Shown: positions 8,396 through 19,821, counted from the stretch's first letter. The stretch: DNA of 64,000 nt from Pseudomonas sp. Root71 (GCF_001429045.1 NZ_LMHY01000003.1:149634-213633), one strand, 5' to 3'. The notes: generated by a model not told the origin, from the sequence alone. Made by a program: numbers and translations.

Positions 8396-8415
8396 CGCAT
8401 CAGGCTTAGACTGAC

Positions 8416-9063
8416 TTACTGTTGCAGGATAAAGGTCGCCAGGCTTTTCAGGTCGTCCGGGCTCAACTGCGCGTAAGGCGGCATGGGGACATCTCCCCAC
8501 TTCCCGCTACCGCCGTGCTGGATGCTCGACATAATCCGGTCCATTGCCTGCGGGTCCCTGGCATATTTGGCCGCCACATCGCGGTAGGCGGGGCCCAGCA
8601 CTTTGTGATCGATCGCGTGGCAGGACAGGCAGGCGTTGTTCTGCAGCAAGGCCTTGGCGTCGACTTTTGCCACGGACACCGCCGGGGTTTGGGGCGCCGG
8701 GGCGTTCGAGGCCGCCAGAACATCGGCATCATTGGCCTTCGCACTGCCGTAGGTCACCGCCAGGTAAGCGCCAATAACACTCACATCCTGGTCGCTGATC
8801 GGAGCGCCATACACGTGCTGCATCTTGCCCGCTTCGGCGGTCCATTGCGCCAGGCTCAGGCCCGGCGGCTGGAAATTGATGTAATCGGCCGAATGGCAGA
8901 CGGAACACTTCTGCTGCGCCAACGGGTAGCCAGGCATCGAGCTGGGCTTGAACGCAGCCGTTTCAGGCGGCAGCGTGATCGATAGCGGCGCGGCGCCTGC
9001 CAGGGTCGTCAGGCAAACCTGAGCGGCGCACAGCAAGGCGGTCATGCATTTCACAAATTTCAT
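8416..9063 (-). CDS. sorB: Diheme c-type cytochrome, SorB-like fusion
   Basis: This is probably the electron-accepting subunit of the sulfite dehydrogenase encoded just upstream. A signal peptide (to about residue 25) is followed by two heme sites, CSVCH at 53-57 and CLSCH at 145-149, joined by an Ala/Pro linker (about 118-132). The first half resembles the SorB subunit. The second half (GPAYRDVAAKY, then MPPYAQLSPDDLKSLATFIL) resembles a cytochrome c-551, so the natural acceptor may be fused to the enzyme. The gap to sorA is 10 bases, which indicates one operon. The protein is periplasmic. Confidence 0.7.
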   Translation of the reverse strand: MKFVKCMTALLCAAQVCLTTLAGAAPLSITLPPETAAFKPSSMPGYPLAQQKCSVCHSADYINFQPPGLSLAQWTAEAGKMQHVYGAPISDQDVSVIGAYLAVTYGSAKANDADVLAASNAPAPQTPAVSVAKVDAKALLQNNACLSCHAIDHKVLGPAYRDVAAKYARDPQAMDRIMSSIQHGGSGKWGDVPMPPYAQLSPDDLKSLATFILQQ

Positions 9064-9073
9064 GCGGTCCTCC

Positions 9074-10333
9074 TCAGGCGACGGTCACGTGGGTGGTTTC
9101 GATGACGTGGCGGCGGTAGCCCGCGGGGTTCCAGTCGGCTTGTAACGGCTGTGTCTCGCCAGCGCTGTTGCTCGCTCGCACCATCAACTGCGTGGCGCCC
9201 TTGCCGGTAAAGGTGATCGGCAGTGTCCACTCACGAAAGGAGAAACGACCAAGGTCTTGCCCGAGCGTGGATTCACGCCAGGTTTTTCCGCCGTCGATCG
9301 ACACCTCCACCTTGTTGACCCCAACGCCCCCGTCGAACGCAATGCCCTTGAGCACCATGCTTTTATTCAGCGGCAATACATCGCCGTGTTTAACGCTGGT
9401 GATGAAACTGCGCACCGGCAATTTGGAAATCGGCAGGGTTTTCGCCGCCGTGGTGCCGGGGGCAATGCACAAGCATTCGTTATCCGGAAGCCGGTACCCC
9501 TTGGCCATGAAGAATCCGTCGTAGGTATGGTCGAGGACTTCGATCTCACTCAGGTGCTTGACCCAGTACGTACCGAAGTAGCCTGGCACCACCAGACGAA
9601 TCGGGTAACCGTTGAGAAACGGCAGGTCGGTGCCATTCATCGACCAGGCGATCATCGGCTCGCCGTCCATGGCATGGCTGATGTCCAGCGCCTTGATAAA
9701 CTCCGGCGTGCTCGGCAGCACAGGTTTATCGAGCCCACGGAAAGTCACTTGCCGGGCCTCGGCTTTTACCCCCGCCTTTTCCAGCACAGCCTTGAGCGGT
9801 ACCCCCACCCACCGCGCATTACCCATGGAGCCATTGCCCAACTGAGCACCGAACACGCGAGGCATCGAGAAGCCACGGCTGTTACCCGAACACTGATTGA
9901 CGGCCACCACCTCTACCGGTGTGGCGAGGGCCTTGAGCTCGGCAAGGGAAAGCGACAGCGGCGTGTCGACCGCCCCCTTGATCGTCAGGCGGTAGCTGTC
10001 CGGATCGATGCTGGTCGGGAAATTGGCCAGGTGGTAACGCACGAAAAAAGCGTCATTGGGCGTGATCGGCCCTTCATTGAAGACGGGGAATGGCGTCTCC
10101 AGATGCGGCGGCCGAGTGGTCACCAGGGTCAACGGACGTTTTTGCGGGTATTGCACCAGCGGCCGTGGGCCGGCGGCAAAGGTCACTTCCTCGGCGGATT
10201 CGCTGGCCGCTGCGGACTCGTCGGCTGCCCTGGCCAGGCTTGCCAACGGCGAGGCCGCCAAAGCCAGGGTGAAAGCATCGCGCAAGACCCGTCGGCGGGT
10301 CGGCTGGCTATTGTCTACAAAACTGAACTTCAT
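9074..10333 (-). CDS. sorA: Sulfite dehydrogenase, molybdopterin subunit (SorA-like)
   Basis: The 419-residue product belongs to the sulfite oxidase family, which oxidises sulfite to sulfate and passes electrons to cytochrome c in the periplasm. It has a Tat signal (TRRRVLRDA, residues 12-20), the molybdenum-binding domain with the ligand Cys148 in VAVNQCSGNSRG, and a C-terminal Ig-like dimerisation domain (VNKVEVSIDGGKTW). No heme domain is present, so it needs the partner cytochrome encoded next. A role in detoxifying sulfite from organosulfur catabolism is an inference. Other molybdenum enzymes of the family (YedY-type) are less likely given the cytochrome partner. Confidence 0.75.
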   Translation of the reverse strand: MKFSFVDNSQPTRRRVLRDAFTLALAASPLASLARAADESAAASESAEEVTFAAGPRPLVQYPQKRPLTLVTTRPPHLETPFPVFNEGPITPNDAFFVRYHLANFPTSIDPDSYRLTIKGAVDTPLSLSLAELKALATPVEVVAVNQCSGNSRGFSMPRVFGAQLGNGSMGNARWVGVPLKAVLEKAGVKAEARQVTFRGLDKPVLPSTPEFIKALDISHAMDGEPMIAWSMNGTDLPFLNGYPIRLVVPGYFGTYWVKHLSEIEVLDHTYDGFFMAKGYRLPDNECLCIAPGTTAAKTLPISKLPVRSFITSVKHGDVLPLNKSMVLKGIAFDGGVGVNKVEVSIDGGKTWRESTLGQDLGRFSFREWTLPITFTGKGATQLMVRASNSAGETQPLQADWNPAGYRRHVIETTHVTVA

Positions 10334-10582
10334 TCTGCGCTCTCTATGATTGTTTTATTGAGATGCAACTGACAGTCCCTCGTCAGGGTGAAGAGGCATC
10401 GGCCTGAAGGTGCCAGTGCGGTTTCGCTTTACGGTTCGACTTCGGAAAACAAACCAGTATCGTCACGTGCAAGCGGGCTGCTTCACATTGAGCGTCAGGG
10501 ACTTTGCAATTGATGACAGGGGGTGGCGAAACGTTCGGCATAGAGAGGTTTTGTTTGAAACGATGTCTTTGTTGTCGCCCAC
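10334..10582. other. Upstream region of the sorA operon
   Basis: No credible gene is seen. It should hold the sorA promoter on the minus strand. A short plus-strand reading frame through 10410-10643 runs into the terminator and has no ribosome site. Confidence 0.4.
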
Positions 10583-10624
10583 AAAAAAACCCACTGACCG
10601 TTACCGGTTCAGTGGGCTTTTTTT
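10583..10624. terminator. Rho-independent terminator of mqo
   Basis: The arms CCCACTGA and TCAGTGGG are flanked by seven A and seven T residues. It lies just past the mqo stop (10640, minus strand). Stem and loop nearly repeat the terminator at 8357-8395 (the loops differ at only two or three bases). Confidence 0.85.
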
Positions 10625-10639
10625 GATCCGGCAGTCTAA

Positions 10640-12286
10640 TTAGAGAGCCATATCACTCGCAGCACTAGCCTTCGGAGCCTTCGCATCCGTATCGACAGTC
10701 ACTGGTTTCACAGCCGGCGCGATCACCGCGGGTGGCGGAGTCAGTTCCAGCACCTTGGCGGTGTAGGCCCATTCCTCAGCAACCTTCTCAGGGCTGGCGT
10801 TCAGTTGGGTGCCGTAGCTCGGTACGATCTGGTGCAGTTTTGCCTGCCAGTCAGGGGTCGCGACCTTGTCCTTGAACACTTTCTGCAGCACGGTCAGCAT
10901 GATCGGTGCGGCGGTCGATGCGCCTGGGGAGGCGCCCAGCAGGCCGGCGATGCTGCCGTCCTGGGAAGCGACGATTTCGGTGCCCAGTTTCAGCACGCCA
11001 CCGGCGGCTTCGTCACGCTTGATGATCTGCACGCGCTGGCCGGCTTGCCACAGGCGCCAGTCTTCAGCCTTGGCGTTCGGGAAGTATTCCTTCAGGGCGT
11101 TGAGGCGGTCTTCGTCAGACAGCATCAGCTGGCCTGCCAGGTACTCCACCAGCGGGTATTCCTTGATGCCGACCTTGGTCATTGGCCACACGTTGTGGGT
11201 GGTCGTGGTGGTCAGCAGGTCCAGGTACGAACCTTCTTTGAGGAACTTGGTGCTGAAGGTCGCGAACGGGCCAAACAGGATCACGCGCTTGCCGTCCAGC
11301 ACGCGGGTGTCCAGGTGCGGAACCGACATCGGCGGTGCGCCAACGGAGGCTTTGCCGTAGGCCTTGGCCAGGTGTTGCTCGGCGATGGTCGGGTTCTCGG
11401 TCACCAGGAACGAGCCGCCTACCGGGAAGCCAGCGTATTCCTTGGCTTCAGGAATGCCGGACTTCTGCAGCAGGTGCAGGGCACCGCCGCCGGCGCCGAT
11501 GAACACGAACCTGGCGTCGGTTTCGGTCTTGCTGCCGTCTTTGAGGTTCTTGTAGCTGACGCGCCAGCTGCCGTCTTCGTTCCTGGTGATGTCCTGTACT
11601 TCGCTGGACAGCTTCAAGTCGAACTTCGGCGTGGTTTGCAGGTGTGCAACGAACTGGCGGGTGATTTCGCCGAAGTTTACGTCGGTACCCAGCGGGCTCC
11701 AGGTGGCCGCGATTTTCTGGCTCGGGTCACGCCCTTCCATCATCAGCGGTACCCACTGCTTGATCACAGCCGGGTCTTCGGAGTACTGCATGCCGGCGAA
11801 CAGCGGGCTCGCTTGCAGGGCTTCGTAGCGTTTTTTCAGGAACTTGATGTTGTCATCGCCCCACACGAAGCTCATGTGCGGCGTGGAGTTGATGAACGAA
11901 CGCGGGTTCTTCAGCACGCCTTGCTGAACCTGCCAGGCCCAGAACTGACGGGAGATCTGGAACGCTTCGTTGATTTCAACGGCCTTCGGGATCGAAACCT
12001 TGCCGTTCTCGTCTTCCGGGGTGTAGTTCAGCTCGGCCAGGGCGGAGTGACCGGTACCGGCGTTGTTCCAGCCGTTGGAGCTTTCCTGGGCGACGCCGTC
12101 GAGGCGCTCGATCATTTGCATCGAGGTGCCGGGTTCCAGCTCGTTGAGCCACACACCCAGGGTCGCGCTCATGATGCCGCCACCGATCAGCAGCACATCG
12201 ACTTTCTTGGCTTCTTCCGCGTGGACGGCAGACATCCCCATCGACAAAGCCAGCCCCAGCAGGGCCGTGTTCACTTTTTTAAACAT
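10640..12286 (-). CDS. mqo: Malate:quinone oxidoreductase
   Basis: The product oxidises malate to oxaloacetate with FAD and hands electrons to membrane quinone, replacing NAD-linked malate dehydrogenase in the TCA cycle. The 548-residue protein has an N-terminal hydrophobic segment ([15 protein letters not shown]), typical of Pseudomonas Mqo. The FAD-binding [10 protein letters not shown] lies near residue 35 and the family motif [19 protein letters not shown] follows. The C-terminus ends in a Lys/Pro/Ala-rich tail. I chose the ATG at 12286 because AGGTG precedes it by six bases; an in-frame GTG at 12295 overlaps that site. The gene is single, with its own terminator. Confidence 0.93.
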   Translation of the reverse strand: MFKKVNTALLGLALSMGMSAVHAEEAKKVDVLLIGGGIMSATLGVWLNELEPGTSMQMIERLDGVAQESSNGWNNAGTGHSALAELNYTPEDENGKVSIPKAVEINEAFQISRQFWAWQVQQGVLKNPRSFINSTPHMSFVWGDDNIKFLKKRYEALQASPLFAGMQYSEDPAVIKQWVPLMMEGRDPSQKIAATWSPLGTDVNFGEITRQFVAHLQTTPKFDLKLSSEVQDITRNEDGSWRVSYKNLKDGSKTETDARFVFIGAGGGALHLLQKSGIPEAKEYAGFPVGGSFLVTENPTIAEQHLAKAYGKASVGAPPMSVPHLDTRVLDGKRVILFGPFATFSTKFLKEGSYLDLLTTTTTHNVWPMTKVGIKEYPLVEYLAGQLMLSDEDRLNALKEYFPNAKAEDWRLWQAGQRVQIIKRDEAAGGVLKLGTEIVASQDGSIAGLLGASPGASTAAPIMLTVLQKVFKDKVATPDWQAKLHQIVPSYGTQLNASPEKVAEEWAYTAKVLELTPPPAVIAPAVKPVTVDTDAKAPKASAASDMAL

Positions 12287-12679
12287 CTGTAGCACCTATG
12301 ATAAAACGCCATCCGCCCTTCCATCCTCATGCGCACTGCCCCGTATTTCACGGCAGTCACGAGTGCGGCACTCAAGGATTGCAGGGTGGGCACACAAGGC
12401 CGATGAACCGCATCGACCCCACTTTAATGTCCCTTCTGAACTGACTTCTTATCTTTATTGGCTTCAGCTACTTGAGCGACAGTGATTCCGTCGGCACGTC
12501 TCAAGGACACGCAAACTGAACAGGTCAAACCAAGTTGTCGCCAAGAATATCACGACAAGGCTTACCCGCGCGTCTGTTCCCGACCGGTTAGTCCGGGCCC
12601 GGGCGCCCGGCCTTCTATACTCATCCTGTTTTTTCCCAACGCGTGTGTGAGCAACAGCCATCAGCGACAGGAGCCAGTC
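12287..12679. other. Divergent promoter region of mqo and ilvD
   Basis: No gene is seen. A GC-rich inverted stretch (GGGCCCGGGCGCCCGG, about 12596-12611) is followed by TATACT at about 12617, a possible -10 for ilvD. The region upstream of mqo is unremarkable. Confidence 0.4.
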
Positions 12680-14362
<1,683 letters not shown>

Positions 14363-14445
14363 GGTTTGAGTCTGGCGCTGTTTGGTCTAATGCCATCGCG
14401 AGCAGGCGGCCTGTCAGGCAACCTCTACTTCAAAGCCTGAACCGA

Positions 14446-15096
14446 TCACCTTGCAGTCGTCATTGCTTGCTTTTGCACCCTGTCGCGCAAGGACACCGGC
14501 AACAGGCTGACAAACGCCCCGGCAACCGCGATGGCCATGTCCTTTTGCGAATCCCACGGATCGTTTTGCGCGCCGACGAAGGCCTTCGCCGTGTCATTGC
14601 CCAGGAAGGCACCGCCAACCCACTCCACCAGTTCATACAAGGCGGATGTCGACAGCATGATGTTCAGGGTCACGAAAAACAGCCAGAACCCGCGCAGCGG
14701 CGTCAGTCGCCGCAGCACTTCGCGCACCGGATAAGCCAGCAGCAACCCATAGCTCAGATGCACCAGGCGGTCGTAGTGATTGCGGTGTGTACCTGCCGCC
14801 CGGTCAAAACTGAAGCCCAACCACGCCGAAGACCAGTGATCGTAAGGCACCAGGGAATAGGTGTAATGGGCGCCCAATTCATGCACGCACAGAAACGCAA
14901 ACACCAGCGTGATGGACATCGCCGACAAGCGGAACCGACGAGATACCGCCACCAAAGTCCCCACCAGCAACAGCACCAGCAGGTTCTCCAGCGCCCAGTC
15001 CACCCGACTGCGGGGAGAAAAACCCGACGCCACGACCACCAGCACAAACACCATGAGCAACGTCAGGTCGAACCGTATACGCGGATCAGGCTGCAT
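14446..15096 (-). CDS. DUF2238 (YjdF-like) inner-membrane protein
   Basis: The 216-residue product has about six hydrophobic helices. It carries the family hallmarks ELGAHYTYSLVPYD (residues 68-81), NHYDRLVHLSYGLL (106-119) and ELVEWVGG in the fourth to sixth helices, with conserved His and acidic residues in the membrane. It probably forms a small integral membrane protein of unknown function. The gene is single. Confidence 0.8.
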   Translation of the reverse strand: MQPDPRIRFDLTLLMVFVLVVVASGFSPRSRVDWALENLLVLLLVGTLVAVSRRFRLSAMSITLVFAFLCVHELGAHYTYSLVPYDHWSSAWLGFSFDRAAGTHRNHYDRLVHLSYGLLLAYPVREVLRRLTPLRGFWLFFVTLNIMLSTSALYELVEWVGGAFLGNDTAKAFVGAQNDPWDSQKDMAIAVAGAFVSLLPVSLRDRVQKQAMTTAR

Positions 15097-15253
15097 GGCG
15101 TACTACCTCGAAGTCAGGGCATCGCCTTTTTAACTTCGAGGCAAGGGCACCAGGCAAGTTCGCTTTTTTCCTCTGCCTCATGATAAGTTGTACGATGACT
15201 GATGAATGCTCATCCAGTCATCGCGCTATCCCTACAACAACAAGGAAACACCC

Positions 15254-15685
15254 ATGAAAAAAGCAAAAGTGCTGATCGGTTTTCTGTGCCTGTTCAGCGG
15301 CTACGTCGCCGCCACCCCGGCCGCCGCGGACAAGGATGTGGCCCAGGCGGTCGACCACCTGACCCAGGCCATGCTGCACAAAGACATCCCGGAACTGAAC
15401 GCCTTGACCGCCGAGAACCTGACCTACGGGCATTCCAGCGGCAAGATCCAGGACAAGCAGGCCTTCATCGCCGACATCGAAACCGGCAAAAGCGCGTTCA
15501 AGACCCTTGAGATGCAGAACCAGACCATAACCGTCTCCGGCGATGTCGCGCTGGTTCGTCACCACTTCTCGGCGCAAGCGCTCAAAGGCACCGAAGTGGT
15601 GCCGACGGAAATCGAAAACCTCCAGATCTGGCAAAAGCAGGACGGCAAATGGCTGTTGGTGGGACGGCAGGCGTTCAAGTTCTGA
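15254..15685 (+). CDS. Periplasmic SnoaL/DUF4440-like protein
   Basis: The 143-residue product has a signal peptide (to about AAA-DK, residue 26) and a cone-shaped NTF2-like fold: helix VAQAVDHLTQAMLHKD, then strands LTYGHSSGKIQDKQAFIADIE and a final strand pair ending WLLVGRQAFKF. The start at 15254 follows AAGGAA. Members of this fold bind small ligands or act as isomerases, but none of the catalytic sets is clear here, so the function is open. The gene is convergent with the AraC gene after it. Confidence 0.65.
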   Translation: MKKAKVLIGFLCLFSGYVAATPAAADKDVAQAVDHLTQAMLHKDIPELNALTAENLTYGHSSGKIQDKQAFIADIETGKSAFKTLEMQNQTITVSGDVALVRHHFSAQALKGTEVVPTEIENLQIWQKQDGKWLLVGRQAFKF

Positions 15686-15732
15686 TGCCCGCGTAAAGAA
15701 GCCGCACCGCTCCCACAAGGTTTTCGGGTGAA

Positions 15733-16548
15733 TCAACTACCTTTCCACTCCCTGGGACTGAGCCCGGTTTTACGCCGAAACGCCCGGGCCAGCGCCGAGG
15801 GGCTCTCATAACCAACTTCCTCGGCAATCAGCGCAATCGGCCGGCCCTCGCGCAGGCGTTTCTGGGCCAGGCTGATGCGCCAGCTCACCAGGTAATCCAC
15901 CGGCGTCTGCCCGACGACCCGGCGAAAATGCTCGGCGAAACTGGCCCGCGACATGTTGGCGGCAACCGAGAGTTCGGCCACGCTCCAGGCCTTGGACGGG
16001 GTTTGATGCATCAGGCTCAGGGGCCGCGCCAGGCGCGCATCGGCGAGGCCGGCCAGCATGCCCGGTTGCTGGCCTGTGGTGCTCAGGATGTGCCGCAGCA
16101 ACAGAATCACCAGCAGCTCGAACAGACGATCCATCACCGCTTCGCGCCCGCAAGTACCGTCGAACGCCTCGTTGAACAGCCATTCCAGGGTCCCGGCCAG
16201 GGTCGGGATTTCATCGAGCTTGAGCACCAGATAATCCGGCAGCGCCGCCGCCAGGGCATTGCCCGCACCGCCGTCGAAATCCAGGGTCGCGCACACCAGC
16301 TGCGTGCCGGACGACTCAGACGCAAACAGGCGATGTCGATAGGGCCGGGGGAAAAAGATCAGGCTCGGTTCGGTCAGTTGCAGGTCCGGCTGGTCGCCCA
16401 TCTTGAGCAGTAACTCGCCCGCTTGAAGCAGGTGCAAATGACCGCTGGCCTGTTGTCCGTCGTAGGCGGCGGTGCCGCAGAACGTACCGCTATGGAAAGT
16501 GCCGGCATTGACGCCGAAGTGTGTGAGCAACGTAGACAAGCGATCCAT
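15733..16548 (-). CDS. AraC-family regulator with N-terminal cupin
   Basis: The 271-residue product has an N-terminal cupin-like domain (about residues 10-150) and a C-terminal double helix-turn-helix (about 165-270) with the usual IALIAEEVGYESPSALARAFRRKTGLSPREW ending of the family, broken here only to show the last motif SPREW at 266-270. The start at 16548 follows GGGAG. It is divergent from the AhpD-like gene at 16682, which is its most likely target. The effector is unknown. Confidence 0.8.
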   Translation of the reverse strand: MDRLSTLLTHFGVNAGTFHSGTFCGTAAYDGQQASGHLHLLQAGELLLKMGDQPDLQLTEPSLIFFPRPYRHRLFASESSGTQLVCATLDFDGGAGNALAAALPDYLVLKLDEIPTLAGTLEWLFNEAFDGTCGREAVMDRLFELLVILLLRHILSTTGQQPGMLAGLADARLARPLSLMHQTPSKAWSVAELSVAANMSRASFAEHFRRVVGQTPVDYLVSWRISLAQKRLREGRPIALIAEEVGYESPSALARAFRRKTGLSPREWKGS

Positions 16549-16681
16549 GACAGGCTCCCGGAAGCAGTTCTGGACGATCTGTCGCATATCCTCGACGATT
16601 CGCACCCAAAACACCAGGCACTCTCCCTAACATCAGCTCCGTAGCCAGCGCATACCGCGCTTCACACCACGGAGTATCACC

Positions 16682-17200
16682 ATGACCCGCATTACCCCGA
16701 TCAGCCTGGAACACGCCACCGACGCCACCCGCCCGCTGCTGGAAGGCGTGCAGAAGAAAATCGGTTTTCTGCCCAATCTCTTCAAAGTACTGGCCCATGC
16801 CCCAGCGGTGCTAGCCTCGTATCTGCAAAACTCAGCCGCACTGAGCAAGACATCCCTGAGCGCCACGGAAAAGGAAGCGGTGTTCCTTGCCACCTCGCAG
16901 GTCAACGGTTGCGACTACTGCCTGGCGGCTCACACGCTGTTCGCCGGCAAGGCCGGGCTGTCGAAGCAGGACATCCTCAGCGCACGACACGGCGAGCTCA
17001 ACGCCATTGCCGCCCTCGCCCGCCAGATCACCGAAAGCCGTGGTCACCTGACCGTCGAGCAGCTCGCCGCTGCCCGTAGCGCCGGTATCGACGACAGCAA
17101 GATCATCGAAGTGATCGCCCATGTGGCTTCGCAGACATTGACCAACTACCTGAACAATGCTGTGCTGACCGACATCGACTTCCCGGCCATCGACGCCTGA
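16682..17200 (+). CDS. AhpD-like carboxymuconolactone decarboxylase-family protein
   Basis: The 172-residue product is all-helical and carries the AhpD core with the CxxC-type active site NGCDYCLAAH (residues 77-86; Cys79 and Cys82, His86). This is characteristic of peroxidase-related alkylhydroperoxidase proteins that act with thiol partners. It is cytosolic. It lies divergent from the AraC regulator, whose control it may share. An oxidative-stress or electrophile-response role is likely, but the substrate is unknown. Confidence 0.75.
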   Translation: MTRITPISLEHATDATRPLLEGVQKKIGFLPNLFKVLAHAPAVLASYLQNSAALSKTSLSATEKEAVFLATSQVNGCDYCLAAHTLFAGKAGLSKQDILSARHGELNAIAALARQITESRGHLTVEQLAAARSAGIDDSKIIEVIAHVASQTLTNYLNNAVLTDIDFPAIDA

Positions 17201-17231
17201 ATGAATCGTTGACTCAGGCAAAAGAGTAACC

Positions 17232-17335
17232 GTGGCGAGGGAGCTTGCTCCCGTTGGACTGCGCAGCAGTCCCAGCTTTTCGTATGAAGAGCCGGGGCCG
17301 CTTCGCTGCCCAGCGGGAGCAAGCTCCCTCGCCAC
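17232..17335. repeat. REP pair, GTGGCGAGGGAGC family
   Basis: Two inverted copies of GTGGCGAGGGAGCTTGCTCC enclose a 60-base centre. The element sits between convergent genes and can form a long hairpin. Confidence 0.8.
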
Positions 17336-17376
17336 AGGTGCAGTGTCACATCTGATTGACCGGAATCACCAATCGG

Positions 17377-18465
17377 TCAGGTATTGGTTTTCAGCTTGGT
17401 CCACAACCGCGTGCTCAACCGTGCAATGGCCGCGGGCAAGTCCTCGACGGTAAACAGCTTGTCCATCACGCTCTTGGGCGGATAGATCGCCAGGTCCTGC
17501 TTCACCGCCGGGTCGACGAAGGCATCCGCCGCACTGTTGGGGTTGGCGTAGTGGATGCTGTTGCTGATGTTGGCAATCACCTTCGGCTCCAGCAGGTAGT
17601 TCATGTAGGCGTAGCCGTTCTTCTCGTGTGGCGCGCTCTTGGGCATGACCACCATGTCCAGCCACAAGGTGGAACCCTCGTCCGGGATCGAGTAGGCAAT
17701 GTCGATCCCGTTTTTCGCCTCCCTGGCACTCGCGGCGGCCTGCACGATGTCGCCGTTGAAACCGATCACCGCGCAGACGTTGCCGTTGGCCAGGTCGCTG
17801 ATGTACTTGGACGCGTGGAAATACTGGACGTAAGGCCGGATTTTCAGCAGCGCCTGCTCGGCTTTCTTGTAGTCGGCCGGCTCATGGCTGTGGGGTGGCA
17901 GGCCCAGGTAATTGAGGGTGATCGGCAGGATCTGCGTCGGGTTGTCAATGATCGCCACCCCACACTCGCTGAGCTTCTTGATGTTGTTTTCGTCGAAGAA
18001 CAGGCTCCAGGACCGGGTGACGTCGGTATTGCCGAAGATCGCCTTGATCTTCTCGACGTTGTAGCCGATGCCCGCCGTGCCCCACATGTAGGGGTAGCCG
18101 TACTGGTTGCCCGGATCGTTGACCTCAAGCTTTTTCATCAGCGCCGGGTCGAGGTTTTTCCAGTTGGGCAACTGGCTCCTGTCGAGTTTCTGGATGGCCC
18201 CGGCCTTGATCAGGCGTGACAGGAAGTGGTTCGACGGGCTGACCACGTCATACCCGGTGTTGCCGGTCATCAGCTTCGATTCCAGCACTTCGTTGCTGTC
18301 GTGGATGTCGTAGGTCGCCTTGATCCCGGTGTCCCGGGTGAAATTGGCCAGGGTGTCATCGGCGATGTAGCCGTTCCAGTTGGAAATGTTTACGGTTTCG
18401 TCGGCATGGGTGACAGCGGAAAACGTCGAAATCAGGGCCACAAGGGAAAGCGTATTGACGCGCAT
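17377..18465 (-). CDS. Polyamine ABC-transporter substrate-binding protein (SpuD/PotF-like)
   Basis: The 362-residue periplasmic protein has a cleavable signal (MRVNTLSLVALISTFSAVTHA) and the PotD/PotF fold: VNISNWNGYIADDTL at the N-terminus, YDVVSPSNHFL, and GYPYMWGTAGIGYN in the middle. It should bind putrescine, spermidine or a related amine for an ABC importer. No permease or ATPase genes accompany it, so it must share a transporter encoded elsewhere or act as a sensor. It follows the FAD oxidoreductase gene by 54 bases on the same strand, which suggests one polyamine-catabolic operon. Confidence 0.85.
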   Translation of the reverse strand: MRVNTLSLVALISTFSAVTHADETVNISNWNGYIADDTLANFTRDTGIKATYDIHDSNEVLESKLMTGNTGYDVVSPSNHFLSRLIKAGAIQKLDRSQLPNWKNLDPALMKKLEVNDPGNQYGYPYMWGTAGIGYNVEKIKAIFGNTDVTRSWSLFFDENNIKKLSECGVAIIDNPTQILPITLNYLGLPPHSHEPADYKKAEQALLKIRPYVQYFHASKYISDLANGNVCAVIGFNGDIVQAAASAREAKNGIDIAYSIPDEGSTLWLDMVVMPKSAPHEKNGYAYMNYLLEPKVIANISNSIHYANPNSAADAFVDPAVKQDLAIYPPKSVMDKLFTVEDLPAAIARLSTRLWTKLKTNT

Positions 18466-18519
18466 GTTGAATCACCTTCGATGGGAAGTGCTTTTGTTCT
18501 TGTTGTGAAACGGGTGTTT

Positions 18520-19821
18520 TCAGATTTCGCTTCTGGCCCGGACCGCTTCCACGCGCATACGCAGCATGGCACCGATGTCGAGCAAGGGTTTGGGCGGCAG
18601 CCAGCCGGGTTGTGCCCGTTGCATGACCGACCGCATCAGCGGCGACTCACGACCCGAGGCCAGCTCCGCCAGCAAGCGGCCCCACAGCGTGCCCCGCGCC
18701 ACGCCGGAACCATTGCACCCGGCCACGGCAAACACGCCCTCCTCGACTTTGCCGAAATACGGTTGCCCGGAACGCGAAGCGCTGAGATGTCCGGTCCAGG
18801 TGTATTCGATGTCCTGCTCGCCGAGCATCGGGAAACGTCGTTGCAACCCCAGCACATGGTGCTGGCGGCGAGTCGACAATTCGCTCAATGACAAATCCCT
18901 CGAGCGGTACTCCGCGGTGTTGCGGATCATCACCCGGCGATCCGGGGTCAGGCGCACCGTGGCCCCGAGCGGACGGGTCGACAGCACGCCCCAGGACGCT
19001 GGCGCACCCAGGGTTTGAAACTCTTGATCGCTGAGGGGGCGCGTGAGGCTGGCACTGAGTTCCATCGCGAATGTGCCACTGTCCTCGATGCCTGCGCGGG
19101 GGATAAAGGCGTTAAGGCAGACCAATACCTGTTTGGCCTCGACACAGCCTTTTTGGCCCCTGGCGCGAATCCGGCCGTTACCCAGGCGCTCAAGGCCTGT
19201 GATATCGGTGTTCTCGTAGACCGTCACTTTCGGCGGCAGGGCATCGAGCAAGCCCCTCACGTACTTCGCAGGTTGCAGCAGCGCATTGCCGTTGCCGCAC
19301 CAGATCGCGGCGCGGTAGTGCCGGCTGCCGAGTTTCTCGAGCAACGACTCGCCTTGCAGAAACTGCGCACTGGCGCCCACGGCACGCAGGGTCTGCAGCT
19401 TGACCTCGACCTGGGTCAGTTTGCGTGGATCGCTGACGGCGAAGAAATAGCCCGACTCCCTGAAGTCGCATTCGATGCCATGGCGGGCTATCTGCTTACG
19501 GACCTCGTCGGCAGCCGCGCGGCCGATGGACGTATCTACCTGATACCCGGCGAATCCGTCACTGCCCACCAACTCGCCAGCGGCAGGATGCTCATGGGCC
19601 ACCACAAAACCGGAATTGCGCGCCGATGCCCCCTGCGCAGCCCGCTGCCGGTCCACGACCACGATGCGTGCCTGGGGGTGCATTTGCGCCAGGGCGTGCG
19701 CGGCACTGAGGCCGGTGATGCCGGCACCGATTACCAGCCAGTCGGCCTGCTGCGTGCCTTTGAGCGGCTCGCGCAGGGGTGAACTCCCCGCTTGCGCAAT
19801 CCAGCCACAGATATTTTCCAT
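18520..19821 (-). CDS. FAD-dependent amine oxidase, gamma-glutamylputrescine oxidase type
   Basis: The 433-residue product belongs to the DAO family of flavin amine oxidases. A Rossmann dinucleotide motif WLVIGAGITGLSAAHALAQ, broken here at its first half (VIGAGITGLSAA, residues 30-41), is followed by the family hallmark ARNSGFVVAH. The C-terminal FAD-contact segment reads GCNGSGVARGT. It resembles PuuB, which oxidises gamma-glutamylputrescine to the aldehyde with release of ammonia and hydrogen peroxide. Cotranscription with a polyamine-binding protein supports an amine substrate; the exact one is open. Confidence 0.75.
   Translation of the reverse strand: MENICGWIAQAGSSPLREPLKGTQQADWLVIGAGITGLSAAHALAQMHPQARIVVVDRQRAAQGASARNSGFVVAHEHPAAGELVGSDGFAGYQVDTSIGRAAADEVRKQIARHGIECDFRESGYFFAVSDPRKLTQVEVKLQTLRAVGASAQFLQGESLLEKLGSRHYRAAIWCGNGNALLQPAKYVRGLLDALPPKVTVYENTDITGLERLGNGRIRARGQKGCVEAKQVLVCLNAFIPRAGIEDSGTFAMELSASLTRPLSDQEFQTLGAPASWGVLSTRPLGATVRLTPDRRVMIRNTAEYRSRDLSLSELSTRRQHHVLGLQRRFPMLGEQDIEYTWTGHLSASRSGQPYFGKVEEGVFAVAGCNGSGVARGTLWGRLLAELASGRESPLMRSVMQRAQPGWLPPKPLLDIGAMLRMRVEAVRARSEI

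Noticed and set aside
10410..10643. Plus-strand frame between sorA and mqo
   Set aside because: It runs through the mqo terminator, lacks a ribosome site and shows no family features.
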